Positions 8,295 to 18,273 of a stretch of DNA of 64,000 nucleotides are shown one piece after another. Origin of the DNA: Actinomadura spongiicola (GTDB taxonomy: Bacteria; Actinomycetota; Actinomycetes; Streptosporangiales; Streptosporangiaceae); contig NZ_QVNQ01000003.1 in assembly GCF_003432485.1 (NCBI RefSeq), positions 186,001-250,000 on the forward strand. The letters are read 5' to 3'. The notes beneath the pieces were generated by a model. It did no database searches. It was given only the letters and a program-made list of their open reading frames with translations, and was not told the DNA's origin. The translations under genes were made by a program, and so were the position numbers. The first letter of the stretch is position 1, and every line of letters starts with the position of its first letter.

Positions 8295-9206
8295 TCAGCG
8301 CCGGTCGTGCGGCGGGTTGTCGCCGCCGCCCGCGTGGAACGCGCCGGTCGCGGAGTGCTGCACCTGCTGGGCGTGCTCGGGCGCGGAGAACGTGCCGGGG
8401 GCGCCCGCGGTGGTGCCGTTGCGGTTCTCGCCGTGTTGCAGTGTGGGCTGCGGGCCGGTCTGGGGGGAACCCGGCGACTGCGCGGGGGCCGCGCCGGGGA
8501 CGGCGGCGAACGCGCCGGTCTCGGTGCTGCCCGCCTCGAGGTCGCGCAGCTGCCCCTCCAGGTACACCTTCAGGCGGCTGCGGTACTCCCGCTCGAAGGC
8601 GCGCAGGTTGTCGACCTCGCGTTCGAGCTCCTCGCGCTGCTGCACGAGCGACCCCATGACCTGGCGGTGCCGCTCCTGCGCGTCGCGGTCGAGGGCCTCG
8701 GCGCGGGACCGGGCCTCGCTGACGATCTGGTCGGCCTGCCGGCGGGCCTTGCCGAGGATCTCCTCGGCCTCGCGGCGGGCGCGGCCCAGGGTCTCGTCGG
8801 CCTCCCGGCGGGCGTCGGCGATCGCCTGGTCGGCGGTCTGCTGCGCGAGCGCGAGGACGCGGGCCGCGGTGTCCATGTTGTCCTCGCCGGTCGGCGCGGG
8901 CGCCATGCCGCCGAGGCCGCCGAGGGCGGGCTCCGGCTCGGGCTGCGGCTGCGGCTCGGGGCGGGGAGGCTCGGGGATCTTCTGAACGTCCGGCTTCGGC
9001 TCCACGATGGGGGCGGCCATGGCGGGAACCTTGCCGCGCAGGCACTCGGCGAGCTTGGCCCGCAGTTCCTCGTTCTCCTGGATGAGGCGGTCCAGCTCGG
9101 CCTCGACATCGTCGAGGAAGGCGTCCACCTCCTCCTCGTCGTACCCCGGCCTCAGCCTGGTGGTACTGAACTGCTTGTTCCGCACATCGGCGGGTGTCAG
9201 CGGCAT
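8295..9206 (-). CDS. divIVA: DivIVA/Wag31 polar growth and septum coiled-coil protein
   Basis: The N-terminal DivIVA lipid-binding domain reads PLTPADVRNKQF and GYDEEEVDAFLDDVE within the first 45 residues. A Pro-rich linker (about 70-115) and a long coiled coil rich in Arg, Glu and Ala (about 120-245) follow, then a low-complexity tail. In actinomycetes this protein (Wag31) marks growing poles and organises apical cell-wall synthesis. At 303 residues it is within the family range. It closes the dcw-linked gene group after yggT, in the standard actinobacterial order. Confidence 0.95.
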   Translation of the reverse strand: MPLTPADVRNKQFSTTRLRPGYDEEEVDAFLDDVEAELDRLIQENEELRAKLAECLRGKVPAMAAPIVEPKPDVQKIPEPPRPEPQPQPEPEPALGGLGGMAPAPTGEDNMDTAARVLALAQQTADQAIADARREADETLGRARREAEEILGKARRQADQIVSEARSRAEALDRDAQERHRQVMGSLVQQREELEREVDNLRAFEREYRSRLKVYLEGQLRDLEAGSTETGAFAAVPGAAPAQSPGSPQTGPQPTLQHGENRNGTTAGAPGTFSAPEHAQQVQHSATGAFHAGGGDNPPHDRR

Positions 9207-9255
9207 GTTCGTCTCCTTGGCGCGCTTGGAGTCTGTCCCAAAGGACGGTATCCGA

Positions 9256-9540
9256 TCAGAGCCTCTGCACGAAGATGATCAAGACCCAGACCACAAGGAT
9301 GAGCACGGTGAAGCTGAGGTCCAGCGCAACGTTACCCAGTCGTATGGGCGGGATGAAGCGCCTCAGGAATTTCAGTGGCGGATCGGTGACGGTGTACGTC
9401 GCTTCGGCGATCACCAGAACAACCCCGGTCGGCTTCCACTGCCGGGCGAACGACTGCAGGACCTCCAGGATCAACCTCCCGATCAGGAACAGGAGGAAGA
9501 AGTACAGGATCACCTGCAGCACGGTTCCAACGATACTCAC
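9256..9540 (-). CDS. YggT family membrane protein
   Basis: A 94-residue integral membrane protein with an N-terminal hydrophobic helix (about 4-28), a central loop with TDPPLKFLRRFIPP (a YggT hallmark) and a C-terminal helix (about 70-92). YggT proteins sit between sepF and divIVA in many Gram-positive genomes and are linked by context to division and osmotic tolerance; the molecular role is not settled. The gene is 38 bases downstream of sepF. Confidence 0.92.
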   Translation of the reverse strand: MSIVGTVLQVILYFFLLFLIGRLILEVLQSFARQWKPTGVVLVIAEATYTVTDPPLKFLRRFIPPIRLGNVALDLSFTVLILVVWVLIIFVQRL

Positions 9541-9578
9541 GGGTACTCTCGCATCCGACTCTCGCGCATCTCCGGGTC

Positions 9579-10115
9579 TCAGCTCTGGTTGAAGAACCCT
9601 CGCTCGGCCATCCGGGCCTTGTCCTCCGCCGTCACCTCCACGTTGGCGGGCGACAACAGGAACACCTTGTTCGTAACACGCTCGATGCTCCCATGGAGGC
9701 CGAACACGAGACCTGCCGCGAAGTCGACCAGACGCTTGGCGTCGCTGTCGACCATCTCGGTCAGATTCATGATCACCGGCGTGCCCTCCCTGAAGTGCTC
9801 CCCGATGGTCCGCGCCTCGTTGTAGGTCCTAGGGTGCAGCGTAGTGATGCGAGCAAGGTCGGTGGTACCGGACTCGTACAACGCCACGGAGCGCCGCTCG
9901 ATCGTCGACGCGGAGTGATGGTCGCGTTCGTTGTCCGTCGCGTCCTCGGCTCGGGTAAGCTGACCGCCGGATTCGTCCTCGCGGCGACGGCCCTGCCCGG
10001 TGTCGAGGTCTTCGTCGTAGGCGTCGTATTCGTCGTAGTCGCCGTACTTGTCGTCGTACCGATCGTCCTCCACAAGGCCGAGGTAGACCGCCATCTTGCG
10101 CATCGCGCTGGCCAT
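9579..10115 (-). CDS. sepF: Cell division protein SepF
   Basis: A 178-residue protein. The N-terminal membrane-binding helix is [13 protein letters not shown], followed by a very acidic Asp/Tyr/Glu linker (about 18-60) and the conserved SepF core (about 80-165: [43 protein letters not shown]). SepF tethers FtsZ to the membrane. The cluster has no ftsA, so SepF is presumably the main anchor here, as in other actinobacteria. The start at 10115 or the internal Met at residue 5 are both possible. Confidence 0.95.
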   Translation of the reverse strand: MASAMRKMAVYLGLVEDDRYDDKYGDYDEYDAYDEDLDTGQGRRREDESGGQLTRAEDATDNERDHHSASTIERRSVALYESGTTDLARITTLHPRTYNEARTIGEHFREGTPVIMNLTEMVDSDAKRLVDFAAGLVFGLHGSIERVTNKVFLLSPANVEVTAEDKARMAERGFFNQS

Positions 10116-10217
10116 ACGTCCCTCCCTGTCCTGTGGTCGCGGCCCCGGGCGCGTCCGGCGCCGTCGTCGGACTGATCGTGGCGGGCCCGCGTAGCGGCGG
10201 GTACCACTGGGGGGACA

Positions 10218-10967
10218 TTACCTGACGATTGCCCGTCGGCCGCCGAGCAACGCCGTACCGACCCGCAGGTGTGTCGCGCCGCACGCGATGGCCTGTTCCA
10301 GATCGCCGCTCATACCCGCAGAGACGATCCGGGCATCCGGATGGTTCCCGCGCAGATCCGCCGCGATCTCGGCGAGTCGGGTGAAGGCGGGCAGTGGGTC
10401 GGCGCCGAGCGGGGCGACGGCCATCACGCCGCCGAGTTCCAGTCCGCCCGCCCCGGCGATCTCGTCGGCGAGCCGCGGCACCTCGGCCGGGGCGGCGCCG
10501 CCGCGTCCCTGTTCCCCTGCCGGTTCCCCTGCCGCTTCGCCGGGCGCCGCCTCGTCGAGGGAGACCTGGACGAGGCAGCGCAGGGTGCGGCCCGCGCGGA
10601 CGGCGGCGTCCGACAGCGCGGACACCAGCCTTGCCCGGTCCACCGAGTGGACGACGTCGGCGTACCCGGCGACGGCACGGGCCTTGTTGGTCTGGAGGCG
10701 TCCGACGAAGTGCCAGGTCAGCGGGAGGTCGGCGCATTCGGCGGCCTTGGGCCGCGCCTCCTGGTCGCGGTTCTCGCCGACCTCGGTGAGGCCGAGCCCG
10801 GCCAGCAGCCGCACATCGGACGCGGGGAAGGTCTTGGTGACCGCGATCAGCGTGATCTCGTCCTCGTTCCGTCCGGCGGCGGCGCAGGCGGCGGCGACGC
10901 GGGCGCGGACCGCGGCGACGCCCTCGGCGATCTCGGCGCGGCGCCTCTCCGGATCGTCGTGGGTCAC
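10218..10967 (-). CDS. yggS: YggS/PLPBP family pyridoxal phosphate homeostasis protein
   Basis: A 249-residue alanine-racemase-N-fold protein. The PLP lysine lies in LIAVTKTFP (about 40-48), and GENRDQEARPKA and WHFVGRLQTNKAR are family signatures. The C-terminal SAGMSGDLEQAIACGATHLRVGTALLG binds the phosphate. These proteins buffer cellular PLP and show no strong enzyme activity. The start overlaps the pgeF stop by 4 bases. Confidence 0.93.
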   Translation of the reverse strand: MTHDDPERRRAEIAEGVAAVRARVAAACAAAGRNEDEITLIAVTKTFPASDVRLLAGLGLTEVGENRDQEARPKAAECADLPLTWHFVGRLQTNKARAVAGYADVVHSVDRARLVSALSDAAVRAGRTLRCLVQVSLDEAAPGEAAGEPAGEQGRGGAAPAEVPRLADEIAGAGGLELGGVMAVAPLGADPLPAFTRLAEIAADLRGNHPDARIVSAGMSGDLEQAIACGATHLRVGTALLGGRRAIVR

Positions 10968-11692
10968 GCGTCCTCCCTGAGCCAGACGAACCCGGCGAAT
11001 CGGCCGGTGCGACCGTCACGCCGGTAGGAGAAGAGGCCCGGGTCCTCGATGGTGCAGCGCGGGTCGACGTGGACGCCGGTGACGCCGCCCTCGGCGAGCT
11101 GCTCGACGACGCCCGCGCGGATGTCGAGGCCGGGCGTGCCGGCGGACGTGGTCGCGTAGGCGGCGGGGACGACGGCGGCGACCTCGTCCCGCATGTCGGC
11201 CGGGACCTCGTAGCAGCGGCCGCACGCGGCGGGGCCGACCGCGCCGGTCATCCGCGCCGGGGCGGCGCCGCGCTCGCACATCGACTTCAGCAGGGCCGGG
11301 ACGACTCCCGCGGCCGTGCCGGGGCGGCCGGAGTGGGCGGCGCCCACGATTCCGGCGACGGGGTCGGCGAGCAGGACGGGCGCGCAGTCGGCGACGAGGA
11401 CGCCGAGGGCGAGGCCGGGAACGGTCGTGACGATCGCGTCGACCGCGCCGGGGGACTCGGGGGAGGCGACGAACGCGACGTCGGCGCCGTGCACCTGCCG
11501 CATCCAGACGGTGCGGGCGGGGTCGAGACCGAGCGCGGCGGCGGCGCGACGCCGGTTGTCGTGGACGGCGGCCGGGTCGTCGCCGACCGCGCCGCCGAGG
11601 TTGAGGGAGTCGTAGGGGGCGGTGCTCACGCCACCGGCGCGGCCGGTGAAGGCGGCGCCGACGCCGTCGCCCAGGGCGACGGCGGTGATCAC
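10964..11692 (-). CDS. pgeF: PgeF/YfiH laccase-domain protein (peptidoglycan editing factor family)
   Basis: A 242-residue protein of the YfiH (DUF152) family. Signatures are [19 protein letters not shown] near the N-terminus, [35 protein letters not shown] and CGRCYEVP, which include the conserved His/Cys residues. In E. coli the homologue removes mis-incorporated L-Ser from peptidoglycan precursors; older annotations call it polyphenol oxidase. It overlaps ftsZ upstream and yggS downstream by 4 bases each, indicating translational coupling. Confidence 0.92.
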   Translation of the reverse strand: MITAVALGDGVGAAFTGRAGGVSTAPYDSLNLGGAVGDDPAAVHDNRRRAAAALGLDPARTVWMRQVHGADVAFVASPESPGAVDAIVTTVPGLALGVLVADCAPVLLADPVAGIVGAAHSGRPGTAAGVVPALLKSMCERGAAPARMTGAVGPAACGRCYEVPADMRDEVAAVVPAAYATTSAGTPGLDIRAGVVEQLAEGGVTGVHVDPRCTIEDPGLFSYRRDGRTGRFAGFVWLREDA

Positions 11693-13221
11693 TTCAGGAA
11701 GTCGGGGACGTCGAGGTCGTCGTCCTCGTCGAACACGACGGGACGGCGGCGCTGTCCGGACGCGGCGGGGCCGCCGTCGTTCTCCCCCGCGTGCACGCGG
11801 GAGGGGGTCTGGTCGGACGGCGGGCGGGGCGCGGGCGCGCGTGAGCCGGTGTCCGCGGAGCCGGTGGGGTCGCGGTCGGCGGGCGGCGGGCCCGGCTGCG
11901 GCGACGGGGGCGGCGGGGACTCCGGCCGCGCGGGCTCGTCGCGTCCGGCGACGGACCGGTCCTCCTGCCCCTGCGGCCGGGCCGGCGGGGGCGGCTGCGC
12001 CCGGTCGCCGTCGGGTCGCTGCGGCGGGGTCGGCGCGGAGGACGCCGGCGCCGCGGCGGCCTGCGCCACCGACTGCTGGGCGCCCGGCCGCTGGGCCCCC
12101 TGCGGGGACGACTGGTGCCCGGCCTGGTGCGCGGCGTCCGACCGGCCGACACGGCTGGGGATCGGGTTGGCCTGCGGGGCGGTGGGCGTGGACGGCGTGG
12201 ACACCGGCGGCGGGCCGGGGCGCGGCGGCGGAGGCAGCCGCCTGGTCTCCGGCTCGGGGTCCGGACGGGCGGGACGGCCTTCGTCGAACCCGGCCGCGAT
12301 CACCGTGACCCGGACCTCGTCGCCGAGCGCGTCGTCGATGACCGCGCCGAAGATGATGTTGGCGTCGGGCGCGGCGGCGTTGGACACCAGCTGCGCCGCC
12401 TCGTTGATCTCGAACAGGCCGAGGTCGGAGCCGCCGGAGATGGACAGCAGCACGCCGTGGGCGCCGTCGATGCTGGCCTCCAGCAGCGGGCTGGAGATCG
12501 CCATCTCGGCGGCGGCGACCGAGCGGTCGTCGCCGCGGGCGGAGCCGATGCCCATCAGCGCCGAGCCGGCGCCCGACATGACGGACTTGACGTCGGCGAA
12601 GTCCAGGTTGATCAGGCCGGGGGTGGTGATCAGGTCGGTGATGCCCTGGACACCGGACAGCAGCACCTGGTCGGCGGCCTTGAACGCGTCCAGCACGCTG
12701 ACCTGGCGGTCGGAGATGGACAGCAGCCGGTCGTTGGGGATGACGATGAGGGTGTCGACCTCGTCGCGCAGCGTCTCGATGCCCGCCTCGGCCTGCATGG
12801 CGCGGCGCTTGCCCTCGAAGCTGAACGGGCGGGTGACCACGCCGATCGTCAGGGCGCCGAGCGAGCGCGCGATGTTGGCGACGACGGGCGCCCCGCCGGT
12901 GCCGGTGCCGCCGCCCTCTCCGGCGGTGACGAACACCATGTCGGCGCCCTTGAGGACCTCCTCGATCTCCTCACGGTGATCTTCGGCGGCCTTGCGGCCG
13001 ACATCGGGGTTGGCGCCGGCGCCGAGTCCCCGGGTGAGCTCGCGGCCCACGTCCAGTTTCACGTCGGCGTCACTCATCAGCAGCGCCTGGGCGTCCGTGT
13101 TGATCGCGATGAACTCGACGCCCTTGAGTCCCTCTTCGATCATCCGGTTGACGGCGTTGACGCCGCCGCCGCCGATGCCGACGACCTTGATGACCGCGAG
13201 GTAGTTCTGCGGTGCTGCCAC
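11689..13221 (-). CDS. ftsZ: Cell division GTPase FtsZ, with long C-terminal linker
   Basis: A tubulin-like GTPase of 510 residues that forms the Z-ring. The glycine-rich start ([15 protein letters not shown]) and the tubulin signature GGGTGTGG (about 103-110) are intact. The globular core ends near residue 310. A Pro/Gln/Arg-rich linker of about 180 residues follows, and the conserved C-terminal peptide ([11 protein letters not shown]) closes the protein. FtsZ of Streptomyces is about 400 residues, so the linker is greatly lengthened here. It follows ftsQ after a 437-base gap and overlaps pgeF by 4 bases. Confidence 0.98.
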   Translation of the reverse strand: MAAPQNYLAVIKVVGIGGGGVNAVNRMIEEGLKGVEFIAINTDAQALLMSDADVKLDVGRELTRGLGAGANPDVGRKAAEDHREEIEEVLKGADMVFVTAGEGGGTGTGGAPVVANIARSLGALTIGVVTRPFSFEGKRRAMQAEAGIETLRDEVDTLIVIPNDRLLSISDRQVSVLDAFKAADQVLLSGVQGITDLITTPGLINLDFADVKSVMSGAGSALMGIGSARGDDRSVAAAEMAISSPLLEASIDGAHGVLLSISGGSDLGLFEINEAAQLVSNAAAPDANIIFGAVIDDALGDEVRVTVIAAGFDEGRPARPDPEPETRRLPPPPRPGPPPVSTPSTPTAPQANPIPSRVGRSDAAHQAGHQSSPQGAQRPGAQQSVAQAAAAPASSAPTPPQRPDGDRAQPPPPARPQGQEDRSVAGRDEPARPESPPPPSPQPGPPPADRDPTGSADTGSRAPAPRPPSDQTPSRVHAGENDGGPAASGQRRRPVVFDEDDDLDVPDFLK

Positions 13222-13658
13222 GACGAGGGGCCTTTCCGCTCTCTCCGACCGCCCTGACCGGTCTGCCGACCCGCCGCCGCGGTATTACCTGATCTGTGTG
13301 CACTTCTGGGCCGAGTCCGAGCGGACCGGCCGGGAAGACCGGTTTCCCGAACCCTCACCCTCAACTTGAGGCTTACAGTTATGTCAACCTGAGGACTGAT
13401 ACGGACAGTAGGGCGGCCTTACGGCCAGGGTCAACTAACCTCCCGGCGTGTCGCACTGGGCACGGATTTGCCCAGGTTGGCGAAGGGCCTCTGACTCCGG
13501 TCGCCGGAGCGTCCGTCCTCATCCGCCCTCCCACCGGTCGGTCCAACGGTCGTTCCGCCGGAACGTCCGCCGACCCGTCCGTTCGGGCCGACCGTTCAAG
13601 CGTGCCCCATCACACGGCCGGAATCGCCGCGACACACGCACCGGACCCGAACGATCGC
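13222..13658 (-). promoter_or_regulatory. ftsQ-ftsZ intergenic region, likely ftsZ promoter zone
   Basis: 437 bases without a gene in an otherwise tightly packed cluster. On the minus strand a TTGACA (13387-13382) resembles a -35 element; the hexamer 17 bases on is TTGAGG, a poor -10. That hexamer is one arm of the palindrome CCTCAACTTGAGG (13359-13371). Separate ftsZ promoters in this position are known in Streptomyces, so a promoter here is expected. The exact elements are inference. Confidence 0.45.
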
Positions 13659-14402
13659 TCACTTCGTCTTGAGGACATCGGGTGAACTGACGTCGACGGT
13701 ACGGACGGCTCGTCCCTCCGCCGTTCGCCACAGGGCCTCCAGAAGCCGGATCTTCTCGTATGCCCGTTCGTCGGCGCCCCACACCACCATCTGGCCGCCC
13801 CTCATGTGCAGGGTGACGGCGCCGGGCCCGGTCGCCGCGACCTCGCTCAGCCTCCCGCGCACCTGTTCCGGCAGGCCGGACAGGACGGCGAGCGCCGCGA
13901 GGGACGCCTTGTCGGACGGTCCGGGCGACGCGACCGTCAGCGTCGGAAGCCCCGCCGGTCGCGACTCCCCGTCGGCGACGACGACACCGTTCCGGTCGAC
14001 CTGGTGGTACCGGCCGCCGCGTTCCACCACGGCCACGGGCACCCGTTCCCGGACGACGATGCGGACCGTGCCCGGCCAGTCCCGTTCGACCTCGGCCGAC
14101 TCGACCTCTCTGAGCCGCTCGACCCGTTCCCGGACCGCCCCGGTCGCGAGCCGCGCCATCGGCGTGCCGAGGTCGACCCCGGCGGCGGCGACGATCCGGT
14201 CGCGGGGCGCCAGCGCGGAGCCCGTCACCTCGACGTGCCGCACGACCAGGAGGCGGGAGCCGAGCAGCACCCAGGTCACGGCGCCGAGCGCGCCCAGCAC
14301 GAGCAGGGTGACCAGGACCGCCTTCCACCGGTTCGGATGGCGGCGCGGCGCGTCCGCCGGGTCCGCGTCCGCCGCGGGCAGGCTCGTCCCCGTCTCGGTC
14401 AT
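13659..14402 (-). CDS. ftsQ: Cell division protein FtsQ
   Basis: A bitopic membrane protein of 247 residues. It has a short cytoplasmic N-terminus with Arg-rich stretch, one transmembrane segment (about 30-52), a POTRA domain starting at VRHVEVTGSALAPRDRIV, and a beta domain (RIVVRERVPVAVVERGGRYH to the end). FtsQ links early and late divisome proteins. It lies 76 bases after murC and upstream of the ftsZ promoter region. Confidence 0.94.
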   Translation of the reverse strand: MTETGTSLPAADADPADAPRRHPNRWKAVLVTLLVLGALGAVTWVLLGSRLLVVRHVEVTGSALAPRDRIVAAAGVDLGTPMARLATGAVRERVERLREVESAEVERDWPGTVRIVVRERVPVAVVERGGRYHQVDRNGVVVADGESRPAGLPTLTVASPGPSDKASLAALAVLSGLPEQVRGRLSEVAATGPGAVTLHMRGGQMVVWGADERAYEKIRLLEALWRTAEGRAVRTVDVSSPDVLKTK

Positions 14403-14478
14403 GACCTCAGCTTGGCAGCGATCCGCCCGCGCGCCGCCGACCGTCCGGCCGGCGGCGTGTCACCCCGACCCGGCCCGC

Positions 14479-15888
14479 TCACGCTCCGGCGAGGCGTTCC
14501 AGGACGAGCGGGCCGAGCTCCGTCACGTCCCCGGCGCCGAGGGTGATGACGACGTCGCCGGGCCGGGCGTGCGACGCGGCGACACCGGGCGCCTCGTCCC
14601 GGACGGGCACGTACACCGACCGGGTGCCGGCCGGGACGGCGTCGGCGACCAGCGCGCCCGTCACGCCGGGTTCCGGGTCCTCACGCGCGCCGTAGACGTC
14701 GAGGACGACGGCGGTGTCGGCGAGGCCGAGCGCCGCGCCGAACTCGGCGGCGAAGAACCGGGTGCGGCTGTACAGGTGCGGCTGGAACACCGCGACGATC
14801 CGGCCGTCCCCGCCCTTCTCGCCGAGGTAGTCGCGGGTGGCCTCCAGGTCGGCGGTCAACTCCGTCGGATGGTGGGCGTAGCTGTCGAACACCTCGACGC
14901 CGCCCGCCTCGCCCTTGCGCTCCAGCCGCCGCATCGCGCCGCCGAACGCGGCGAGGCCCGCGCGGACGGGCGCGTCGTCCACGCCGAGAGCGCGCGTGAC
15001 CGCGACGACGGCGGCGGCGTTGATCGCGTTGTGCCGTCCGGGGACGCCCAGCGTGATCTCGCCGCTCCCCTCGATCTCGAACCGGGAACCGAGACCTCGC
15101 GGGGTGAATCCGGTGACGCGCAGGTCGGCGCCCTCGCCCTCCCCGTACGTCCGGACGGTGAGGCCCCGCGCCCGCGCCCGTCCGGCCAACTCCATCGCGA
15201 CCGGGTCGTCGGCGCACGCCACGAGCGTCCCACCGGGCTCGACGCGGTCGACGAACTTGGCGAAGTTCTCCTTCACCCGGTCGAAGCCGCCGTAGTTGTC
15301 GAGGTGGTCGGCCTCGACGTTGGTGACGACGGCGACGTGCGGCGTGTACATCAGGAACGAGCCGTCGCTCTCGTCGGCCTCCGCGACGAACACGTCGCCG
15401 GTTCCCTCGTCGGCGCCGAGGCCGGTGGTGACGAGCTGCCCGCCGATGCAGTAGGACGGGTCGGCGTCCGCGTGCTGGAGCGCGACCGTCAACATCGACG
15501 TCGTGGTGGTCTTGCCGTGGGTCCCGGCGACCGCGACCGCGCGGCGCCCGGCCATCAGCGACGCGAGCGCGGCGGAGCGGTGCAGGACGCGCAGGCCGCG
15601 TTCCCGGGCGGCGACCAGCTCGGGGTTGGCGTCGCGGATCGCGGTGGACACCACCACCGTGTCGGCGTCGCCGACGTGCGCGGCGTCGTGCCCGACGAAG
15701 ACCTTGGCGCCGAGGTCGCCGAGCTGGGCGAGCAGCTCGGAGTCGCGGGCGTCGCTGCCGGACACGGTGAGGCCGCGGCGCAGCATGATGCGGGCGATGC
15801 CGGACATCCCCGCCCCCCCGATCGCGATGAAGTGGACCCGGCCGAGATCTCCGGCGGGCACGACATCGCGTGGATCGATCAGGCTCAT
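14479..15888 (-). CDS. murC: UDP-N-acetylmuramate--L-alanine ligase
   Basis: A 469-residue Mur ligase that adds L-Ala to UDP-MurNAc. The N-terminal Rossmann motif is [17 protein letters not shown], the ATP-binding loop is [14 protein letters not shown], and later signatures are [11 protein letters not shown] and [19 protein letters not shown] at 15888 overlaps the murG stop by 4 bases; in-frame codons further upstream lie inside murG and are ignored. Confidence 0.97.
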   Translation of the reverse strand: MSLIDPRDVVPAGDLGRVHFIAIGGAGMSGIARIMLRRGLTVSGSDARDSELLAQLGDLGAKVFVGHDAAHVGDADTVVVSTAIRDANPELVAARERGLRVLHRSAALASLMAGRRAVAVAGTHGKTTTTSMLTVALQHADADPSYCIGGQLVTTGLGADEGTGDVFVAEADESDGSFLMYTPHVAVVTNVEADHLDNYGGFDRVKENFAKFVDRVEPGGTLVACADDPVAMELAGRARARGLTVRTYGEGEGADLRVTGFTPRGLGSRFEIEGSGEITLGVPGRHNAINAAAVVAVTRALGVDDAPVRAGLAAFGGAMRRLERKGEAGGVEVFDSYAHHPTELTADLEATRDYLGEKGGDGRIVAVFQPHLYSRTRFFAAEFGAALGLADTAVVLDVYGAREDPEPGVTGALVADAVPAGTRSVYVPVRDEAPGVAASHARPGDVVITLGAGDVTELGPLVLERLAGA

Positions 15889-16979
15889 CGGGCGGCGCCC
15901 GCGGAGCGGACCACGTCGTGCACCATCCGCGCGAGCGCGACGTCGGCGTCCCGCCGCCCCATCTTCCCGGCGGCCTCCGACATGTGCGCGACGCGCGCCG
16001 GGTCGGCCAGCACCGGCAGCAGGTTCCGGGCGATCCAGTCGGCGGACAGCTCGGCGTTGTCGACGAGGAGGCCGCCACCGCCCTCCACGATCGGCTGGGC
16101 GTTGAGGCGCTGCTCGCCGTTGCCGATCGGCAGCGGCACGTACACCGCGGGCAGCCCCACGGCCGCCAGTTCCGCGCAGGTCATCGCGCCCGCCCGGCAC
16201 ATCGCCATGTCGGCGGCGGCGTAGGCGAGGTCCATCCGGTCGCAGTAGGGGATCGTGACGTACTGCGGGCCGCCGGACGACGGTTCGGGCTCCTCGGTGT
16301 TCTTGGGCCCGACGATGTGCAGCACCTGGATGCCCGCCTGCCGGAAGTACGGCGCGGCCGACACGGCGGCCTGGTTGAGCGAACGCGCGCCCTGCGAACC
16401 ACCGAAGATCAGCAGGGTGGGCAGGTCGGGCAGCAGCCCGAAGTACGAGCGGGCCTTGTCGCCCATCGCGAGCCGGTCGAGCGTGGCGATCTCGCGACGC
16501 AGCGGGATGCCGACGAACGTGGCGTTCGGCAGCGGCGAGTCGGCGTGCGAGACCGCGACGTGCTCGGTGAAGCGGGCGCCGAGCTTGTTGGCCAGGCCCG
16601 GCTTCGGGTTGGCCTCGTGGACGATGATCGGCACCTTCCGCTTGCGCGCGGCCAGGTAGCCGGGGGTCGCGACATAGCCGCCGAACCCGACCAGGATGTC
16701 GGCCCCGGCCTGGTCGAGCACCGCCGCCGCCGCGTTGATCGCGCCGCGCAGCCGACCGGGGACCGACAGCAGCTGCGGGGTCAGCGTGCGCGGCAGCGGC
16801 ACCGGCGGGATCAGGGCGAGCTCGTAGCCGCGCTGCGGGACGAGGCGGGTCTCCAGCCCCCGCTCCGTGCCGAGGCAGACGATTCCGACGTCGGGATCGC
16901 CCCGGCGCAGCGCGTCCGCGAGAGCCAGGGCGGGCTCGATGTGTCCGGCGGTGCCGCCGCCGGCCAGGACAACCCTCAT
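15885..16979 (-). CDS. murG: UDP-GlcNAc--lipid I GlcNAc transferase MurG
   Basis: A 364-residue GT-B glycosyltransferase making lipid II on the inner membrane face. The N-terminal motif [19 protein letters not shown] starts two residues after the chosen Met (ATG 16979). [14 protein letters not shown] is the central loop, and the C-terminal UDP-GlcNAc site includes [31 protein letters not shown] lies about 12 bases before the start. The gene is 40 bases after ftsW and overlaps murC by 4. Confidence 0.97.
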   Translation of the reverse strand: MRVVLAGGGTAGHIEPALALADALRRGDPDVGIVCLGTERGLETRLVPQRGYELALIPPVPLPRTLTPQLLSVPGRLRGAINAAAAVLDQAGADILVGFGGYVATPGYLAARKRKVPIIVHEANPKPGLANKLGARFTEHVAVSHADSPLPNATFVGIPLRREIATLDRLAMGDKARSYFGLLPDLPTLLIFGGSQGARSLNQAAVSAAPYFRQAGIQVLHIVGPKNTEEPEPSSGGPQYVTIPYCDRMDLAYAAADMAMCRAGAMTCAELAAVGLPAVYVPLPIGNGEQRLNAQPIVEGGGGLLVDNAELSADWIARNLLPVLADPARVAHMSEAAGKMGRRDADVALARMVHDVVRSAGAAR

Positions 16980-17019
16980 GCTCGTTGACAACTCCTCAGC
17001 GTGTTCGAAGGGGGAAGGT

Positions 17020-18273
17020 TCAACGCCGTGCCAGACCAAGCCAGCTTAGAGCCCTCACGACCGGTCCGGGGCCCCGCGCGGAGAGTGCCTGCCGCGCACC
17101 CGGCTCGCGTTTGGCGAACGCGAGCAGCATCCCGAGCGCGAACAGGCTCGGGATGAGCGCCGAACCGCCGTAGGACACCAGGGGCAACGGGATCCCGGTG
17201 ATGGGCAGGACGCCGATGACGGCGCCCATGTTCACGATGGCCTGCACGACAAGCCACGCCGTGGCCCCGGCGGCGGCCAGCCGGGTGAAGGGGTCGTTCA
17301 CCCGCCGGGCGATGCGCAGGCCCGCGTAGGCGAGGAGCCCGAACATGCCGAGGACGACGAGGGTGCCGACGAGCCCGAACTCCTCCCCCACGATCGCGAA
17401 GATGAAGTCGGTCTCGGCGTGCGGCAGGTAGTCCCACTTGGCGCGTCCCTCGCCGAGGCCCGTGCCGAACAGGCCGCCGGACGCGACCGCGAACAACCCC
17501 TGCGTGCCCTGGTAGTTGGTGGAGAGCTGGTTGCCGGACGGATCGAGGAACCCGGTGAGCCGCTGCATCCGGTACGGCTCCACGACGATGAGGATCGACA
17601 CCAGCAGGCACACGAGCCCGGCGATGCCGACGAACAGCCGTCCGGGCGCCCCGACGACCCACAGCAGCGCCAGGAAGATGGTGAGCAGAACCAGCGTGGT
17701 GCCGAGGTCGCTGCCCAGCATGACCAGCAGGACCAGCACGCCCGCGCCGGGCATCAGCGGGACGAGCAGCGGCCGCCACTCGGTGAGCTGCCCGAGGCGG
17801 TCCTTGCGGGCCAGCAGGTCGGCGCCCCACAGCACCAGCGCGAGCTTGGCGAGTTCGGACGGCTGGATCTGCACCGGCCCGAGGTCGACCCAGCGGGTGG
17901 CGCCGCCCGCGCTGCGGCCCAGCCCGGGGATCAGCACCATCGCCAGCGCGAGCACCGACAGCAGCAGCAGCGGGTAGGCCAGCGCGCGGAACGTCCGCAC
18001 CGGCAGCCGGGACGCCAGCCACATGCCGGGCAGCCCGATCGCCATCCACATCGCCTGCTTCTGGAACAGCGTGTACGCCGACCCGGTCGCCTGGAGCTGC
18101 TTGACGCTGGACGCCGACAGCACCATGGTCAGGCCCAGCGCGAGCAGCATCACCGAACAGCCCAGCACCAGGTAGTACGACGTGAGGGGACGATCGAGGA
18201 GCCCGACGGCGGCGACCACCTGCTCCCGCGGTCCCGAACGCCGGCCGCCTCCCTCCTCGGCCGCGGTCGTCAC
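17020..18273 (-). CDS. ftsW: SEDS peptidoglycan glycosyltransferase FtsW
   Basis: A 417-residue polytopic membrane protein with about ten hydrophobic segments. Family signatures are [23 protein letters not shown] in the middle and [30 protein letters not shown] sequence near the end (about 345-375). FtsW polymerises septal glycan together with the transpeptidase FtsI. I start at GTG 18273, which overlaps the murD TGA (GTGA). The first 35 residues are cytoplasmic and rich in Glu and Arg. Confidence 0.96.
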   Translation of the reverse strand: MTTAAEEGGGRRSGPREQVVAAVGLLDRPLTSYYLVLGCSVMLLALGLTMVLSASSVKQLQATGSAYTLFQKQAMWMAIGLPGMWLASRLPVRTFRALAYPLLLLSVLALAMVLIPGLGRSAGGATRWVDLGPVQIQPSELAKLALVLWGADLLARKDRLGQLTEWRPLLVPLMPGAGVLVLLVMLGSDLGTTLVLLTIFLALLWVVGAPGRLFVGIAGLVCLLVSILIVVEPYRMQRLTGFLDPSGNQLSTNYQGTQGLFAVASGGLFGTGLGEGRAKWDYLPHAETDFIFAIVGEEFGLVGTLVVLGMFGLLAYAGLRIARRVNDPFTRLAAAGATAWLVVQAIVNMGAVIGVLPITGIPLPLVSYGGSALIPSLFALGMLLAFAKREPGARQALSARGPGPVVRALSWLGLARR

